Assembly (NCBI GenBank): GCA_964617665.1 | Contig: CAZUAH010000001.1 | Span: 1-64,000, forward strand | Direction: 5' to 3' | Source: JADHUC01 sp964617665 | Lineage (GTDB): Bacteria > Planctomycetota > Planctomycetia > Pirellulales > Pirellulaceae | DNA: 64,000 nt | Shown: one piece after another, positions 9,532-18,594 of the stretch | How positions within the stretch are numbered: the first letter of the stretch is position 1 | Layout of the letters: each line of letters begins with the position of its first letter | The notes under the pieces: model-generated | The model's database searches: none | Told to the model about the DNA's origin: nothing | What the model saw: the letters and a program-made list of their open reading frames with translations, nothing else | Translations under genes and position numbers: made by a program

Positions 9532-10178
9532 GGCGATTTGCCTATTGCACTTCGGGTGATGGAGTCACTGGCGCGCGGCCGACGGTGGAAATGGTTTCGG
9601 CAAGGCGCGAGGGCTGACTACAAGCAACCTCGCCTAGCCATTTTCCTGCACCGGACTTGATCGCATATCCGGAAAAAGCTGCCTCGGTGTCCAGTGAGCC
9701 GAGGCAGAAAACTCGCCCCATCTTGCCCGCCCCTCACGTGGCTTCGCCGACACTGGAAAGCGTTGACGAACGGCGGCGCAAGACACGAGTGCCGTGTCTT
9801 CAGATAAGAGCCATCCTGACGTTCATCGAGACATGTATCGAGCCGCAAGACCTGAGATAGGAAGGTTGAGAAGCGAGATCCGAGTTGTGGGCGTCCTGGG
9901 GTCTGGCCACAAACGGTACCACGAACTCATCCCGTAACAGTTCGTGGTTTGACGAGCTACTTCGGCAACGCCCTGGGTAACGGTAACGGCCACGATCCGA
10001 GTCCTGAAAGAGGCGACACAAAATGCGGTCGATTTGTACTGCCCTTTCAGGGCTCGGGACCCGAAGCATCCTCCACCCAGGGCGTTGCCCTGGGCTAGCA
10101 TATTTGAGCCCTTTGGGCTCCCCGGAATTCGGATGAGAACCAGTCATTCCTTCCTCGCTCCTGAGCGGAGTTTCAGCG
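9532..10178. other. Intergenic with dispersed repeat
   Basis: About 650 bases without a convincing gene. The right part (10034-10140) is a palindrome-rich repeat element described separately. The rest holds only short unrecognised frames. Confidence 0.5.
10034..10140. repeat. Palindromic dispersed-repeat element (PGQRPG type)
   Basis: Two short perfect palindromes stand close together: CCCAGGGC-GTT-GCCCTGGG at 10076-10094 and GAGCCC-TTT-GGGCTC at 10106-10120. Read on the minus strand the block encodes SPGQRPGWRMLRVPSPERA. I recall this string from many spurious small proteins in planctomycete genomes, which suggests a dispersed repeat rather than a gene. Copy number cannot be assessed here. 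Confidence 0.5.
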
Positions 10179-10367
10179 CTACTTCAACGGCATTCCGTTC
10201 TTCTCGGAGAACTCCCTCACCATTCGGGCGTTTGCATCATCGACGTTGATGCGGCCCTGTTGAATGAAGTCGGTCATGACGGGCGGCATCGTTGGATCGG
10301 GAGGCGGCTGCTTGGCGGTACCGGGTACCGACCACGCCTCATGGGTCGCGACGGCTTCTGTCAACAC
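10179..10367 (-). other. Short unrecognised open frame or gene remnant
   Basis: A 62-codon frame from a GTG, directly downstream of the MBL-fold gene and open across that gene's stop in another frame. The peptide (for example PPVMTDFIQQGRINVDDANA and ending SEKNGMPLK) has protein-like composition but matches no family I know and has no clear ribosome-binding site. It could be the tail of a lost gene or a small gene translated by coupling. Confidence 0.3.
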
Positions 10368-10384
10368 AAGGTGAGCGACTGTTT

Positions 10385-11686
10385 CTATTCCGGCACCCTT
10401 GCGTTGGACCCGAACTGCTGGTTGATTTCTTCGTAGATCTCTTCCAGCAATTCTCTGTGAACAACCCGGCCTTCACGCATTTTCTGAGACATGCCGACTC
10501 GCTGAAGTTTGGGATCCGGCGGAACCAGCGGGATCGTCGATGGCTGCGGCCAGACGGCCTCTTCCACCGCCGCCATACGCACCTTGATGTCGTCCTTGGT
10601 AATGTTGAACACCATGTAATCGAGGGCCAGGGCGAGCTCACCGTCGTAGGTGCGGCGGACATCGCGTAAAACGGCGGGAGCCGTGTCGAAGTCGTTGAAG
10701 AAGTGGTAGGCCACCGCCAAACGCGGGTTGGTTTCCGCCATGACCTTGCCAAACTGGGCCGGCGAGGTATGAATCTGGGTGCCGACGTTCAGTGCCGCTT
10801 GCGGAGTAAACCCTTGTTTTTCGACGAGCGACTCTGGGGCGACGAAGCACTCATGGATAGAAATGTCGGCGTCTTTCGCGTACTCCATCCACCACTTATT
10901 TGGAAAGGTGTCCGAACTGTAGCAAAACTTCAAGCCGTTCCATTCGAGGATGAAGCTGACGCAGCCATCGAAGATGTGAATGGCGGGGATGGTTCGGATC
11001 GTGACGCCGTTCTTCTCGTAGATGACATTGTTCACGGCGTCATAGGGAAACTCCGTCACCTTCAGGAACGCTCCGCGAGTATCCGTGTTGCCCATGCGGG
11101 TGTCGATGTCCCAGGCGTACACCTTTTCGAATGCCTCCATAGCGGCCTTGGTTCCGTACTTGTATTCGATGGAGTTGGGCCCCCAGACTTCCAATGGCAC
11201 GACCCGGTTGGCCACGATGCCGCCGCAGTAAAGGGCGTCGAGGTCGCCGAAGTGATCAGAGTGAAGGTGGCCAATGAAAACCTTGTTCAGGTAGTTGTAA
11301 GGAATTTGGAGCGCCGAGATACGTTCCGCCGATCCGTTTCCGATGTCGAAGAGAAATTTGTCGCCATTGCCCAGTTCGACCAGCCAGCAGGCCGCGGCCT
11401 GTTTGGGACGTGCGTTCGGCATTCCCGTCCCGCAGGCGGTAACCCGCATTTCGTTGAGCGCGAGATCTTCGGTCCCCGGGTAGTACATTTCCCGGTCCGG
11501 GGTCGCCTTCACCGGCGAGGCCGACGGGACTTGCTGCGGAACCGATGATTCGACCTTGCCTTCGGCGGCCTGGGCCGCATTCTCTGTGGATGATCGACTG
11601 ACCATCAGCGTCGCGACGACGCCAAGTGCGAACCCCATGGCGAGGATACCCAAGACACCAAACTGAACTTGTCTTCTGCGAGACAT
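10385..11686 (-). CDS. MBL-fold metallo-hydrolase (GntH-like / RNase Z-like)
   Basis: A 433-residue protein. The ATG at 11686 has AAGGAG seven bases upstream. Residues 1-35 give a membrane anchor or signal (VLGILAMGFALGVVATLMV) after an RRR start. The metallo-beta-lactamase zinc site is HLHSDHFGDLDAL. Further matching histidines and acids lie in IHIFDGCVSFILEW, SSDTFPNKWW and VAYHFFND. The block MRVTACGTGMPNARPKQAAACWLVELGNGDKFLFDIGNG, only part of which is needed for recognition, is typical of proteins now annotated as guanitoxin MBL-fold hydrolase GntH. No other guanitoxin genes are present, so that name describes similarity only. Export implies a periplasmic hydrolase of unknown substrate. 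Confidence 0.82.
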   Translation of the reverse strand: MSRRRQVQFGVLGILAMGFALGVVATLMVSRSSTENAAQAAEGKVESSVPQQVPSASPVKATPDREMYYPGTEDLALNEMRVTACGTGMPNARPKQAAACWLVELGNGDKFLFDIGNGSAERISALQIPYNYLNKVFIGHLHSDHFGDLDALYCGGIVANRVVPLEVWGPNSIEYKYGTKAAMEAFEKVYAWDIDTRMGNTDTRGAFLKVTEFPYDAVNNVIYEKNGVTIRTIPAIHIFDGCVSFILEWNGLKFCYSSDTFPNKWWMEYAKDADISIHECFVAPESLVEKQGFTPQAALNVGTQIHTSPAQFGKVMAETNPRLAVAYHFFNDFDTAPAVLRDVRRTYDGELALALDYMVFNITKDDIKVRMAAVEEAVWPQPSTIPLVPPDPKLQRVGMSQKMREGRVVHRELLEEIYEEINQQFGSNARVPE

Positions 11687-11961
11687 GGCCGGACTCCTTG
11701 TCAAATCAGGTCTTCGGTTGCCCCGATGACTCTCCCTTTCTGCTTAGCGACACTACCCGTACTTCTGGGAGGTTATTCACAGCTCCCATTAGTTTAGGCC
11801 AAGTCCCAACTGTCAGCAATCCAATGGTTGCGGCTTGTCTATCCGATTTGTGCAGGATTGGTGGATGCCAGTTTCTGATCGGACAGGCTCGAACGAGTTA
11901 CGGCGGATCAATTTGGAATAGACTCCTACAAAAGGCTACGGCCGATGACAAAGCCGTAGCG

Positions 11962-12228
11962 TGCGGTGGTGGTCGGTGGATTTATCGGCCTCGAAATGGT
12001 AGAAAACCCGGTCCATCGCGGGCTCGTACTGACGCTGAGCAAGAAGCTCAATCACGTCATGCCCTCGCTCGACCCACAGACGGCGAACCTCGTCCAACGC
12101 TACGTGCAAGGCACGGAGTCCCGCTCGAACTCGATGATGGCGTGGCTGGATTCCGGAAGGACACGGACGGCTCGCCGAAAGTCCAAGCAGGTTCAGGCAA
12201 TACCCATCGGGCGGACATCGTGATTCTA
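11962..12228 (+). pseudogene. Remnant of NAD(P)H/FAD-dependent oxidoreductase (CoA-disulfide reductase-like)
   Basis: The plus strand encodes AVVVGGFIGLEMVENPVHRG in one frame, a degraded Rossmann nucleotide-binding motif of class I pyridine nucleotide-disulfide oxidoreductases. Near 12105 the similarity moves to another frame (HGVPLELDDGVAGFRKDTDG, then HRADIVIL). Only about 90 codons of the internal NADH-binding domain remain. There is no start, no redox cysteine region and no C-terminal domain, so it is a dead fragment. Confidence 0.7.
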
Positions 12229-12435
12229 GATACCATGAAATTCTCGTCACTTGCCGCTTCAGCCAGCGCGACTCCTACGCGACACGTGTCCTGTTGCAGA
12301 GCGCGTTTCAAGCCCGGAATGCTGCCGGAGGCATGCTGTAACGTGCCATCCACCCATAAGATTGGAGCAAATGCTCTATGGGGTAGATCTCGTCCATGTC
12401 TGGCTTGGCGCGTCAGCCAGCAAGGACCATGAACC

Positions 12436-12915
12436 ATGGATGCAATACTGGAGTCACTGTCTCGTGGGATAGATCAGCTCCTGGCACGGGCGAACGGGCC
12501 TCTGCATTTTCGGCTGCTGGTTATGCCGACCGTCGTTACGCTCCTCGCCCTCCGAGCCGGCCTGAAAGACGCCCGGGAAGGGGAGCCTGCGTTCTTGTGG
12601 GAAATCATCGTCAACCCGGCTGGGCGACGAAAACGCCTTCTCTCGGCGTGGAACGACATCGCCAGAGTATTCATCCTGGCCCTAGTGCTCGACACCGCGT
12701 ACCAGCTCATCTTCTTACGCGCGTTCTACGTGGAACAGGCGTTGATCGTGGCCGTGGCGTGCGCCATCGCACCGTATGCCCTGTTCCGGGGCCCAACCAC
12801 CCGCCTCGTGCGCGCCCTGTCCAGGAAAGAGGCCGGGGCGACCAACACGTCGGCAGCGAACACTACGGAGGATAAGGAGGGCCTCCCGGGAAACCAGGAC
12901 TGTATCGATGAATGA
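12436..12915 (+). CDS. Small conserved membrane protein
   Basis: A 159-residue protein beginning MDAILESLSRGIDQLLARA. Hydrophobic segments lie at about residues 27-45, 78-97 and 100-118. A conserved-looking cytoplasmic loop (DAREGEPAFLWEIIVNPAG) joins them, and a polar tail follows. I do not recognise a named family. It is intact although it lies between two decayed gene fragments. A purine-rich ribosome-binding site is not obvious. It may originally have accompanied the OprB-like porin whose 3' end survives just downstream. Confidence 0.65.
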   Translation: MDAILESLSRGIDQLLARANGPLHFRLLVMPTVVTLLALRAGLKDAREGEPAFLWEIIVNPAGRRKRLLSAWNDIARVFILALVLDTAYQLIFLRAFYVEQALIVAVACAIAPYALFRGPTTRLVRALSRKEAGATNTSAANTTEDKEGLPGNQDCIDE

Positions 12916-13049
12916 CACGGCGACTCGACAAGAAGTAAACTCGCCGTCGAGCCCACTCTAACAGCAATCTGGGCAGCAGGTTAGAGAAATCGCGATGTGG
13001 CGCAAGAGCCGGTGGACCAGGACACCTGGGGCCTACTGCCGTCACACTG

Positions 13050-13208
13050 CTTGATCTTCGGAGTTCATCAACGGGTGTCGAGATCTATTACAACTACGCC
13101 GTTACGCCCTACTTCCTCGTGACACCCGATCTGCAGATTGTCGAGCCTGGGACGAACAGAGCGAATACCGCGCTCCTTCTTGGCCTGCGGGCACAGATCA
13201 TCTTCTAG
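13050..13208 (+). pseudogene. 3' remnant of an OprB-like carbohydrate porin
   Basis: In the frame ending at the TAG of 13206-13208 the DNA encodes GVEIYYNYAVTPYFLVTPD, then LLLGLRAQIIF. This is the characteristic last strands of OprB-type porins, with a terminal phenylalanine. Upstream (12916-13050) no frame continues the barrel, so only about 45 codons are left. It is a truncated relic, not an expressed gene. Confidence 0.7.
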
Positions 13209-13311
13209 CCCCCGCTCCAAGTGGCATTGAAAACCTAGCGTCGAACGACAAAGCCAATGACGTCAGCCACGGGCTGTCAGGCTTACGGGCCGGGCACCGC
13301 GAATTCCATCT

Positions 13312-15075
13312 TCACTCCACTGCTTCAGAGTGATTTCTTTTGGGTAGGTCCCCAGCGAGATGCAACTCGAACGGATTGCGATTCTGCAGGTCTACGTGGG
13401 TTAGCCTCGTGGGCAAGCTGAAATCGACGCCTTGTTCCTCGAAGGCACGACAGATTTCGTGATTGACTCGCTGGCTGAATTCCAGGAAATCCCAATAGTT
13501 GGGAGGGGTATACCAATAGATGATCCGAATGTTGAACGAGTCGGCATTGAACTCGTTGAAGTAAACGCGCGGAGGTAACTCGGGATCCATCCCCTCGTGA
13601 TCCTCGAGAATCTGTTGGATCGAACTCAGCGCTTTCTCCAGGCTGGCGTGCGGCGTATCAAGTGGAATATGGAGATCGGCCGTGCGGCGGATATGTGGCC
13701 GGCGACTAATGTTCTCGATGTCGATCCTGGCCATTTCTTCGTTTGGGATGCTCGCCGCGTGACCTGAGCGGAGCCGCAGTTTCGTCGATCGAAGTCCTAT
13801 TTCCTCTACGAAACCGTCATAGCCTTTCGCGCTAATGCGTTCGCCGACTCGATAAGGTTTGTCCAAGACGATCATCATGCTTCCAAAAAGACTTTTCAGC
13901 GAATCTTGCGCCGCCAGAGCGACTGCAAGCCCACCGACGCCGGCCCCAGCCAGCAGTGTTGTAACGGGGATGCCTAGGTGCCGACCGCCCTCGATCAATA
14001 CAACCATCGTTGCCACAATCCCAAGCACTCGAAACCCGAGCCGAATTAACTGGGCGTCGATTCCTCCGGGGTGGATTCGTGGAGAGGCGATGATGAGTTC
14101 GGCGCAGCGGCTACTGGCTCCCAATAGCACGATCACGGCCGCCAGCAAGAACACTAAGTGCAGCGACACGGCCAATACATCGAGTACGGGGCCACGGACG
14201 ATCAGTTGTTCCTGAACAAAGTACTCAATAACCAGCGGTATGAACATCGCCGCAACCGGCGTCCAGAGCGTGAGGAGATAGCGAAAGACGTTCGAGTGTC
14301 GCATTCGTTCTGCGCGTCGCCAGCCGAACCGGTACGTCAAGAACATCGTTACAGCACCGAGCGAAAGAATTAGCACGAGCCCAACCCACTGCCAGATTGT
14401 CACCCCCAACGCCCTTTCCCGTGTCCACGTGGGCAGGGCTCTGATCCACGACGACGGGATCATCCAGCCTGGCTCGGAAAGATACCAGTCATATAAGCCT
14501 TCGGTTGATCCTGGCCTGTACGGAACGTGTTCGACTCGATGGTAAAACTCCTTTGCTCGCTTGACTGTCGCTGGCGTGAACAGGAAATCCCCTTTGCGAG
14601 GCCCTTCCGTCACTTGTGCTATCTCGATTTCGGTGGGAGGAATTCTCCAACGTTTTACACCTTCAGCCTTGACGGCGGCAGCGTCAGGTATCTCCTCGTC
14701 CACAGGGAGTTCAATGCGATCCAAGACCTCCTTCAGGCAAACTGCAGCTTCTCCACCAACGCTAAACCTCGTGGCAGGGGGAACCTCACTCAAATCCAAG
14801 CACCCGAACAACCGATCAAGCATCGGTGAAAGCTCATCGCTCCTATACTTCACGCCACCTGTCTGGAAGTAGTCGTACGTCTCTTGAGCGGCATCCATGA
14901 AACTCGTGAGCGTAGCCCGAGGACTTGACGTGTCTGCCGCTTTCAGCGGATGTTGCTCTTCGGCAGCGAAGGCTGGTATCGCACACAGGAGGAACTCGAG
15001 GGCCGGCAGGAGAGCCGCAGCGCTACCGAGCCACCGAACGCAAATTATCCACGGTCGGCCTCTATCTCCAGTCAT
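13312..15075 (-). CDS. Mechanosensitive ion channel, MscS family (copy 1)
   Basis: A 587-residue protein read from MTGDRGRPWIICV; earlier in-frame starts (to 15204) are possible. A signal peptide ends AFAAEE. The extracytoplasmic domain opens with LKAADTSSPRATLTSFMDA and holds a second block, GCLDLSEVPPATR. Four to five membrane helices follow from about residue 225. The MscS pore helix and beta domain come next (GVGGLAVALAAQDSLKSLFGS, then KPYRVGERISAKGYDGFVEEIGLRST) and the cytoplasmic cage last. It is a tension-gated channel of the inner membrane and the last gene of the minus-strand block. A paralogue sharing the same N-terminal module lies at 29678-31621. Confidence 0.9.
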   Translation of the reverse strand: MTGDRGRPWIICVRWLGSAAALLPALEFLLCAIPAFAAEEQHPLKAADTSSPRATLTSFMDAAQETYDYFQTGGVKYRSDELSPMLDRLFGCLDLSEVPPATRFSVGGEAAVCLKEVLDRIELPVDEEIPDAAAVKAEGVKRWRIPPTEIEIAQVTEGPRKGDFLFTPATVKRAKEFYHRVEHVPYRPGSTEGLYDWYLSEPGWMIPSSWIRALPTWTRERALGVTIWQWVGLVLILSLGAVTMFLTYRFGWRRAERMRHSNVFRYLLTLWTPVAAMFIPLVIEYFVQEQLIVRGPVLDVLAVSLHLVFLLAAVIVLLGASSRCAELIIASPRIHPGGIDAQLIRLGFRVLGIVATMVVLIEGGRHLGIPVTTLLAGAGVGGLAVALAAQDSLKSLFGSMMIVLDKPYRVGERISAKGYDGFVEEIGLRSTKLRLRSGHAASIPNEEMARIDIENISRRPHIRRTADLHIPLDTPHASLEKALSSIQQILEDHEGMDPELPPRVYFNEFNADSFNIRIIYWYTPPNYWDFLEFSQRVNHEICRAFEEQGVDFSLPTRLTHVDLQNRNPFELHLAGDLPKRNHSEAVE

Positions 15076-15230
15076 GATCAAACGGCCCCCGATTTCGGGT
15101 CTCAGCAGGATGCTCGCCATCTTACCGATGGCGCTGTTCGTGACAACCTGACACCGATCGCGCCGGATCGCGCTTCGGCATTCACCGCGATCCCGCACAA
15201 TCACCGCGCGTACCAGTCGTCAATGGTCGT

Positions 15231-16913
15231 CTACATCTCAGGGGTCTTCATCATGAACAGGAACTCCTGCACAGCCGCTTTGGACTCGGGCCGCAGGTTG
15301 TCGATACCTTCGTAAGGTATGCCGGTGGCCGGGCCTTGATCTGGGTACTTGGCCTTGCGTTTCATGTGACGCTGAATCATCCGTACAAACTTGGCACCGC
15401 CCCAGGCGCCGATCTCGGTCGACACCGGATATTTCTCCTGGGGATCGCGGAATAGGTCAAAGAAGTCCGCCAGAATGGCGTTCTCGATGTTGCCGCCGGG
15501 AATCGCCAGTTTGTACTGCTCCTTCACGACTGCTTCCAATTTGTTGATGTTGTAGATGAACACGTAATCGCGGCGGCCGTGGGTTTCGCCGTTCAGCATC
15601 AGCGAGGTCTGATCGATACCATCGATGATCCTATCAGTGGGAATCTTATCGGTCGCTCCGCCCAAGCGAGTGATGGTGGTGAACAGGTCGGAAACATGAA
15701 CGATGTCCCCCACGACGGAATCGGCTTCGATCATGCCGGGCCAACGCACAAAGGCGTCCACCCGCACGCCACCTTCCGTGGTAGACCCCTTGCCGCCCCG
15801 GAAGATCATCGGGGTGTAGCCGGATTGGGGCGAATACTTGGTGAAGTGACCGTTGTCGCCCATGACGATAACCAGTGTGTTGCCGGCAATACCCAGATCG
15901 TCCATGTCGGCTATGAGTTCACCGATCCACTGGTCTACCAGTTTCATCTTCTCAACGTAGGTGCCGCCGTTGGGAGTGGTGTAATTGTCGGTGGTAGTCC
16001 GCGGTCCGGTCAGCGGGTACAGGGGCCAGTATTGCAGGAAAAATGGCTTATCTTCGCCTGCCAGTTTTCGCAGCTGCTCTTTGGTCTGCTCCTGGTAACG
16101 TACATTCATCTCGTGGTACTTGGCCTCCGTCCAGCGTTCACTGGCCTTCATGTGCACTTCACGCACATTCTTTCCACGCGTTCCTTCTACACCTGTAACC
16201 ATTGATGAGGCGTCAGTACGCAACCAGCGATCCAGGGTGAAACGATCGTCGTAGTTGTTATCGCCAATCCCGATAGACACCTCTTCGTCCGCGGCATCAT
16301 CGTGGAAAATAGTCAGCTGGCCCTGCTGGTGGATGGGAAAGGCTGCGTAGTCAAAGCCCTGGAAATTGGGCCAGGACTCTCGGATGTCGCCCATGTGCCA
16401 TTTGCCGACGTGAGCCGTGTTGTAGCCCGACTCTGACAGCACCTCGGCAAGTGTCACCTCCTTGCCTGCCAGCCCGAACCCGGAAATGTCCACAGAGGTA
16501 TTGCCCATCCCATTGCGGTGCGGTTGTCGGCCTGTCATGAATGCGACCCGGGTGGGTGTGCAGGAAGGCTCGGTGTACATTCGCGCCAGGCGCATACCTT
16601 CACGGGCAATCTTGTTGATCGAGGGGGTTCTGTAGCCCCGTATCGAATTCAATGTTTCGCTACCCAAGTCCCCGAAGCCGATGTCGTCGATCAGGATGTA
16701 AAAGATGTTTGGTGGCTTACCGCCGTTTCTCTCGCGAAACTCGGCGAGCCGTTGATCGATCGCCTTGTCTTCGGTATGCCAGCGTTGGCCGTTCTGAGCT
16801 TCAAGGATGTAGTACTCGGCGTCGTGTCGCAACGGCTCCCGTTGCGCCCAGGCCAGGTTTGCGCTCAGAACCAGCAGCGCACACAGCCCCGTTCCCAGTG
16901 CTTTGTTTATCAT
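15231..16913 (-). CDS. Sulfatase, formylglycine-dependent (arylsulfatase-like), copy 1
   Basis: A secreted sulfatase of 560 residues. The start MINKALGTGLCALLVLS has a signal peptide ending AWAQ. The active-site signature is C118-T-P-T-R within EPSCTPTRVAFMTGR; the cysteine is converted to formylglycine by a dedicated enzyme that is not in this window. Metal ligands include D76-D77 (ILIDDIGFGDLG) and GDNGH. Before the catalytic domain lies HDAEYYILEAQNG, shared with the second sulfatase at 22594-24333. It should hydrolyse a sulfate (or phosphonate) ester in the periplasm, but the substrate is unknown. It sits between the repeat-protein and MscS genes. Confidence 0.93.
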   Translation of the reverse strand: MINKALGTGLCALLVLSANLAWAQREPLRHDAEYYILEAQNGQRWHTEDKAIDQRLAEFRERNGGKPPNIFYILIDDIGFGDLGSETLNSIRGYRTPSINKIAREGMRLARMYTEPSCTPTRVAFMTGRQPHRNGMGNTSVDISGFGLAGKEVTLAEVLSESGYNTAHVGKWHMGDIRESWPNFQGFDYAAFPIHQQGQLTIFHDDAADEEVSIGIGDNNYDDRFTLDRWLRTDASSMVTGVEGTRGKNVREVHMKASERWTEAKYHEMNVRYQEQTKEQLRKLAGEDKPFFLQYWPLYPLTGPRTTTDNYTTPNGGTYVEKMKLVDQWIGELIADMDDLGIAGNTLVIVMGDNGHFTKYSPQSGYTPMIFRGGKGSTTEGGVRVDAFVRWPGMIEADSVVGDIVHVSDLFTTITRLGGATDKIPTDRIIDGIDQTSLMLNGETHGRRDYVFIYNINKLEAVVKEQYKLAIPGGNIENAILADFFDLFRDPQEKYPVSTEIGAWGGAKFVRMIQRHMKRKAKYPDQGPATGIPYEGIDNLRPESKAAVQEFLFMMKTPEM

Positions 16914-16968
16914 TATGGATCCTTTCACGAGGTAGTTCTCGAACTTGAAATTCTGGAACCGGTCCGGC

Positions 16969-18531
16969 TTATTGGCCTTCTTGGTTCTCCGGGTCTTCCA
17001 GCCGGACAAGCAACCACTGCTGCGTCTGGCCGTCGGCAAAGTGGACGAGTGCCGGCGCTTCGTCCTTTGTCAGACTCGAAATGCCGGTCTCCATGATGGG
17101 CCAGTCCTTGCCGGTAACGGCCCAGGCAGTGCGCTGCGTCTTTTTGTCGACTGCTCCTTCGATCTGCTGCGCCTCGGTCGAATCGCTGTTTTGAAACGTT
17201 CCAGCGATTACTCCTTCCTTGCTGACTGCCAGTTGCAGAAACATAGACGGCGGAGGGCCGGAAGACTGGCCGTCCTGCGTCAAAGCGAATACGCCAAGTG
17301 ACATCCATTCCGTGTCGTCGGCTACCGCCGTGTCGCTGTCTGCGATGGCCTGCGCCTGCTGGGCATATTCATCGGCGCTGGCGACCGCATTATCGCCGTA
17401 GTAGACAGTGTCGCCCTCGTAGTAGACATTCTCGCCGTAGCTGTAACTGACCGGCTGGCTCCAGCCCCAAGGGAACCAACTGGTAATCGCCGCCCAAGTT
17501 GCCCAGCGATAAGGTCGATTCCAGCGCCAACGCGCCCAGTGGGGATGGCTCTTCCAGAAGTCGGCGCGGGGATGGTTGTCTCGGAATTGATTTCGCACTT
17601 CGTCCCGGCGCTCCTGGCGATCGACCTTCCTTTGGTCCATGTTGTCTATGCGGTCGGCGCGGTTGTCTGCCAGGTTGTCTCGCCGATCCTGGCGATTATC
17701 GGTTATGTCATCGCGTCGGTCGGTTCTCGTGTCTTGGCGGTCCGTTCGCGAATCTTGTCGGTCATCCTGCCGATCCGTTCTCGTGTCCTGACGGTCTGTT
17801 CGGTTGTCTTGCCGATTGTCTACCCGGTCACCACGATTGTCCCCAATCGTCCCTTCTCCTGGGCGCGGCCGTTCGGCTGGCAGTTGTCCGGCTCCCGGAC
17901 GATCGCCGGATGGGAGCCGATCTCCAGTGCCGGGTCCGGCTGGCATTTGACTGGCTTGTGGCGGGCGGTTCTGCAGGAAGTCAGCAGCCGCGCCCCCGCC
18001 GGGCGACGGACGAGTGCTGGGGAGTTGCGACGCGCTGCCCCCCGGCCCGGCTGGCCCCGTCCAAGCCTTTGGGAGGTCCAGAAACCCTCTCAGATCGCTC
18101 TGCGAGGGTCGAGCGTTGTTGGCTGGCCGAGTCCCGGTACTGGGACGAGTCGGAGTGGTTGGGCGAGTGGCGTTTCCAGCACCAGGCCGCGTACCCGTAC
18201 TGGGAGGTGTTGCTGCGGTAGGACGTTTGGCACTGCCAGTGCTTGGGCGCGTGCCCGTACTCGGCCGACTAACGCTGCCCGTGCTTGGTCGGGAGCCAGT
18301 ACTCGGCCGACTGATGCTGCCCGTGCTTGGTCTTGAAGTGCCTGTCGATGGTCTGCTCATGGATGGTGATCTGCTGGGCGCAGATCGCGAAGATGATGCC
18401 GAACGTGATGCACCGCCTCCGGATCGTCCACCTCCACCTCGCCCGCCTCCTGGGCCTCGAGCCAAAACATCAGTGCAGAGAAAGGCGCCAATGGCGCTGA
18501 CGCAAATCACAAATATGGAAAGTCTTTTCAT
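16969..18531 (-). CDS. Secreted repeat protein, mu-protocadherin-like (RPSTG / DRQD repeats)
   Basis: A 520-residue secreted protein with signal peptide MKRLSIFVICVSAIGAFLC ending VLA. A Gly/Ser/Arg-rich head comes first. Residues about 58-140 repeat RPSTG/SRPSTG about a dozen times. Residues about 235-320 repeat TDRQD/DNRQD, highly charged and probably extended. Next is a Trp-rich segment (HPHWARWRWNRPYRWATW) with YYEGDTVYYGDN. A C-terminal domain of about 100 residues may be globular (MSLGVFALTQDGQ). Similar planctomycete proteins carry the legacy name mu-protocadherin. A role in the cell surface or in displaying an envelope domain is likely but unproven. Confidence 0.75.
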   Translation of the reverse strand: MKRLSIFVICVSAIGAFLCTDVLARGPGGGRGGGGRSGGGASRSASSSRSAPSRSPSMSRPSTGTSRPSTGSISRPSTGSRPSTGSVSRPSTGTRPSTGSAKRPTAATPPSTGTRPGAGNATRPTTPTRPSTGTRPANNARPSQSDLRGFLDLPKAWTGPAGPGGSASQLPSTRPSPGGGAAADFLQNRPPQASQMPAGPGTGDRLPSGDRPGAGQLPAERPRPGEGTIGDNRGDRVDNRQDNRTDRQDTRTDRQDDRQDSRTDRQDTRTDRRDDITDNRQDRRDNLADNRADRIDNMDQRKVDRQERRDEVRNQFRDNHPRADFWKSHPHWARWRWNRPYRWATWAAITSWFPWGWSQPVSYSYGENVYYEGDTVYYGDNAVASADEYAQQAQAIADSDTAVADDTEWMSLGVFALTQDGQSSGPPPSMFLQLAVSKEGVIAGTFQNSDSTEAQQIEGAVDKKTQRTAWAVTGKDWPIMETGISSLTKDEAPALVHFADGQTQQWLLVRLEDPENQEGQ

Positions 18532-18594
18532 GGTTTCACCTCGAATACAGTCGTATGTTCTGAAATCAAGTTCTAACTAGCATCAGTACGGTCG

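Noticed and set aside
10703..11548. Plus-strand open frame of 281 codons
   Set aside because: It is antisense to the MBL-fold gene, which has the zinc motif and a good start; the antisense translation has no family features.
10385..11686. Guanitoxin biosynthesis cluster suggested by the GntH-like hydrolase
   Set aside because: No other guanitoxin genes are nearby and GntH-like hydrolases are widespread.
11626..12432. Plus-strand frame of 268 codons as one intact gene
   Set aside because: Only an internal part resembles an oxidoreductase, and that similarity changes frame; the rest is antisense to the MBL gene or random.
17499..18336. Long plus-strand frames opposite the repeat protein
   Set aside because: They are mirror frames of the RPSTG/DRQD repeat DNA; the minus-strand frame has a signal peptide and defined domains.
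17690..18350. Regularly repeated DNA that might suggest a CRISPR array
   Set aside because: The repeats are short, variable, in frame and encode RPSTG and DRQD units; there are no constant repeats with unique spacers and no cas genes.
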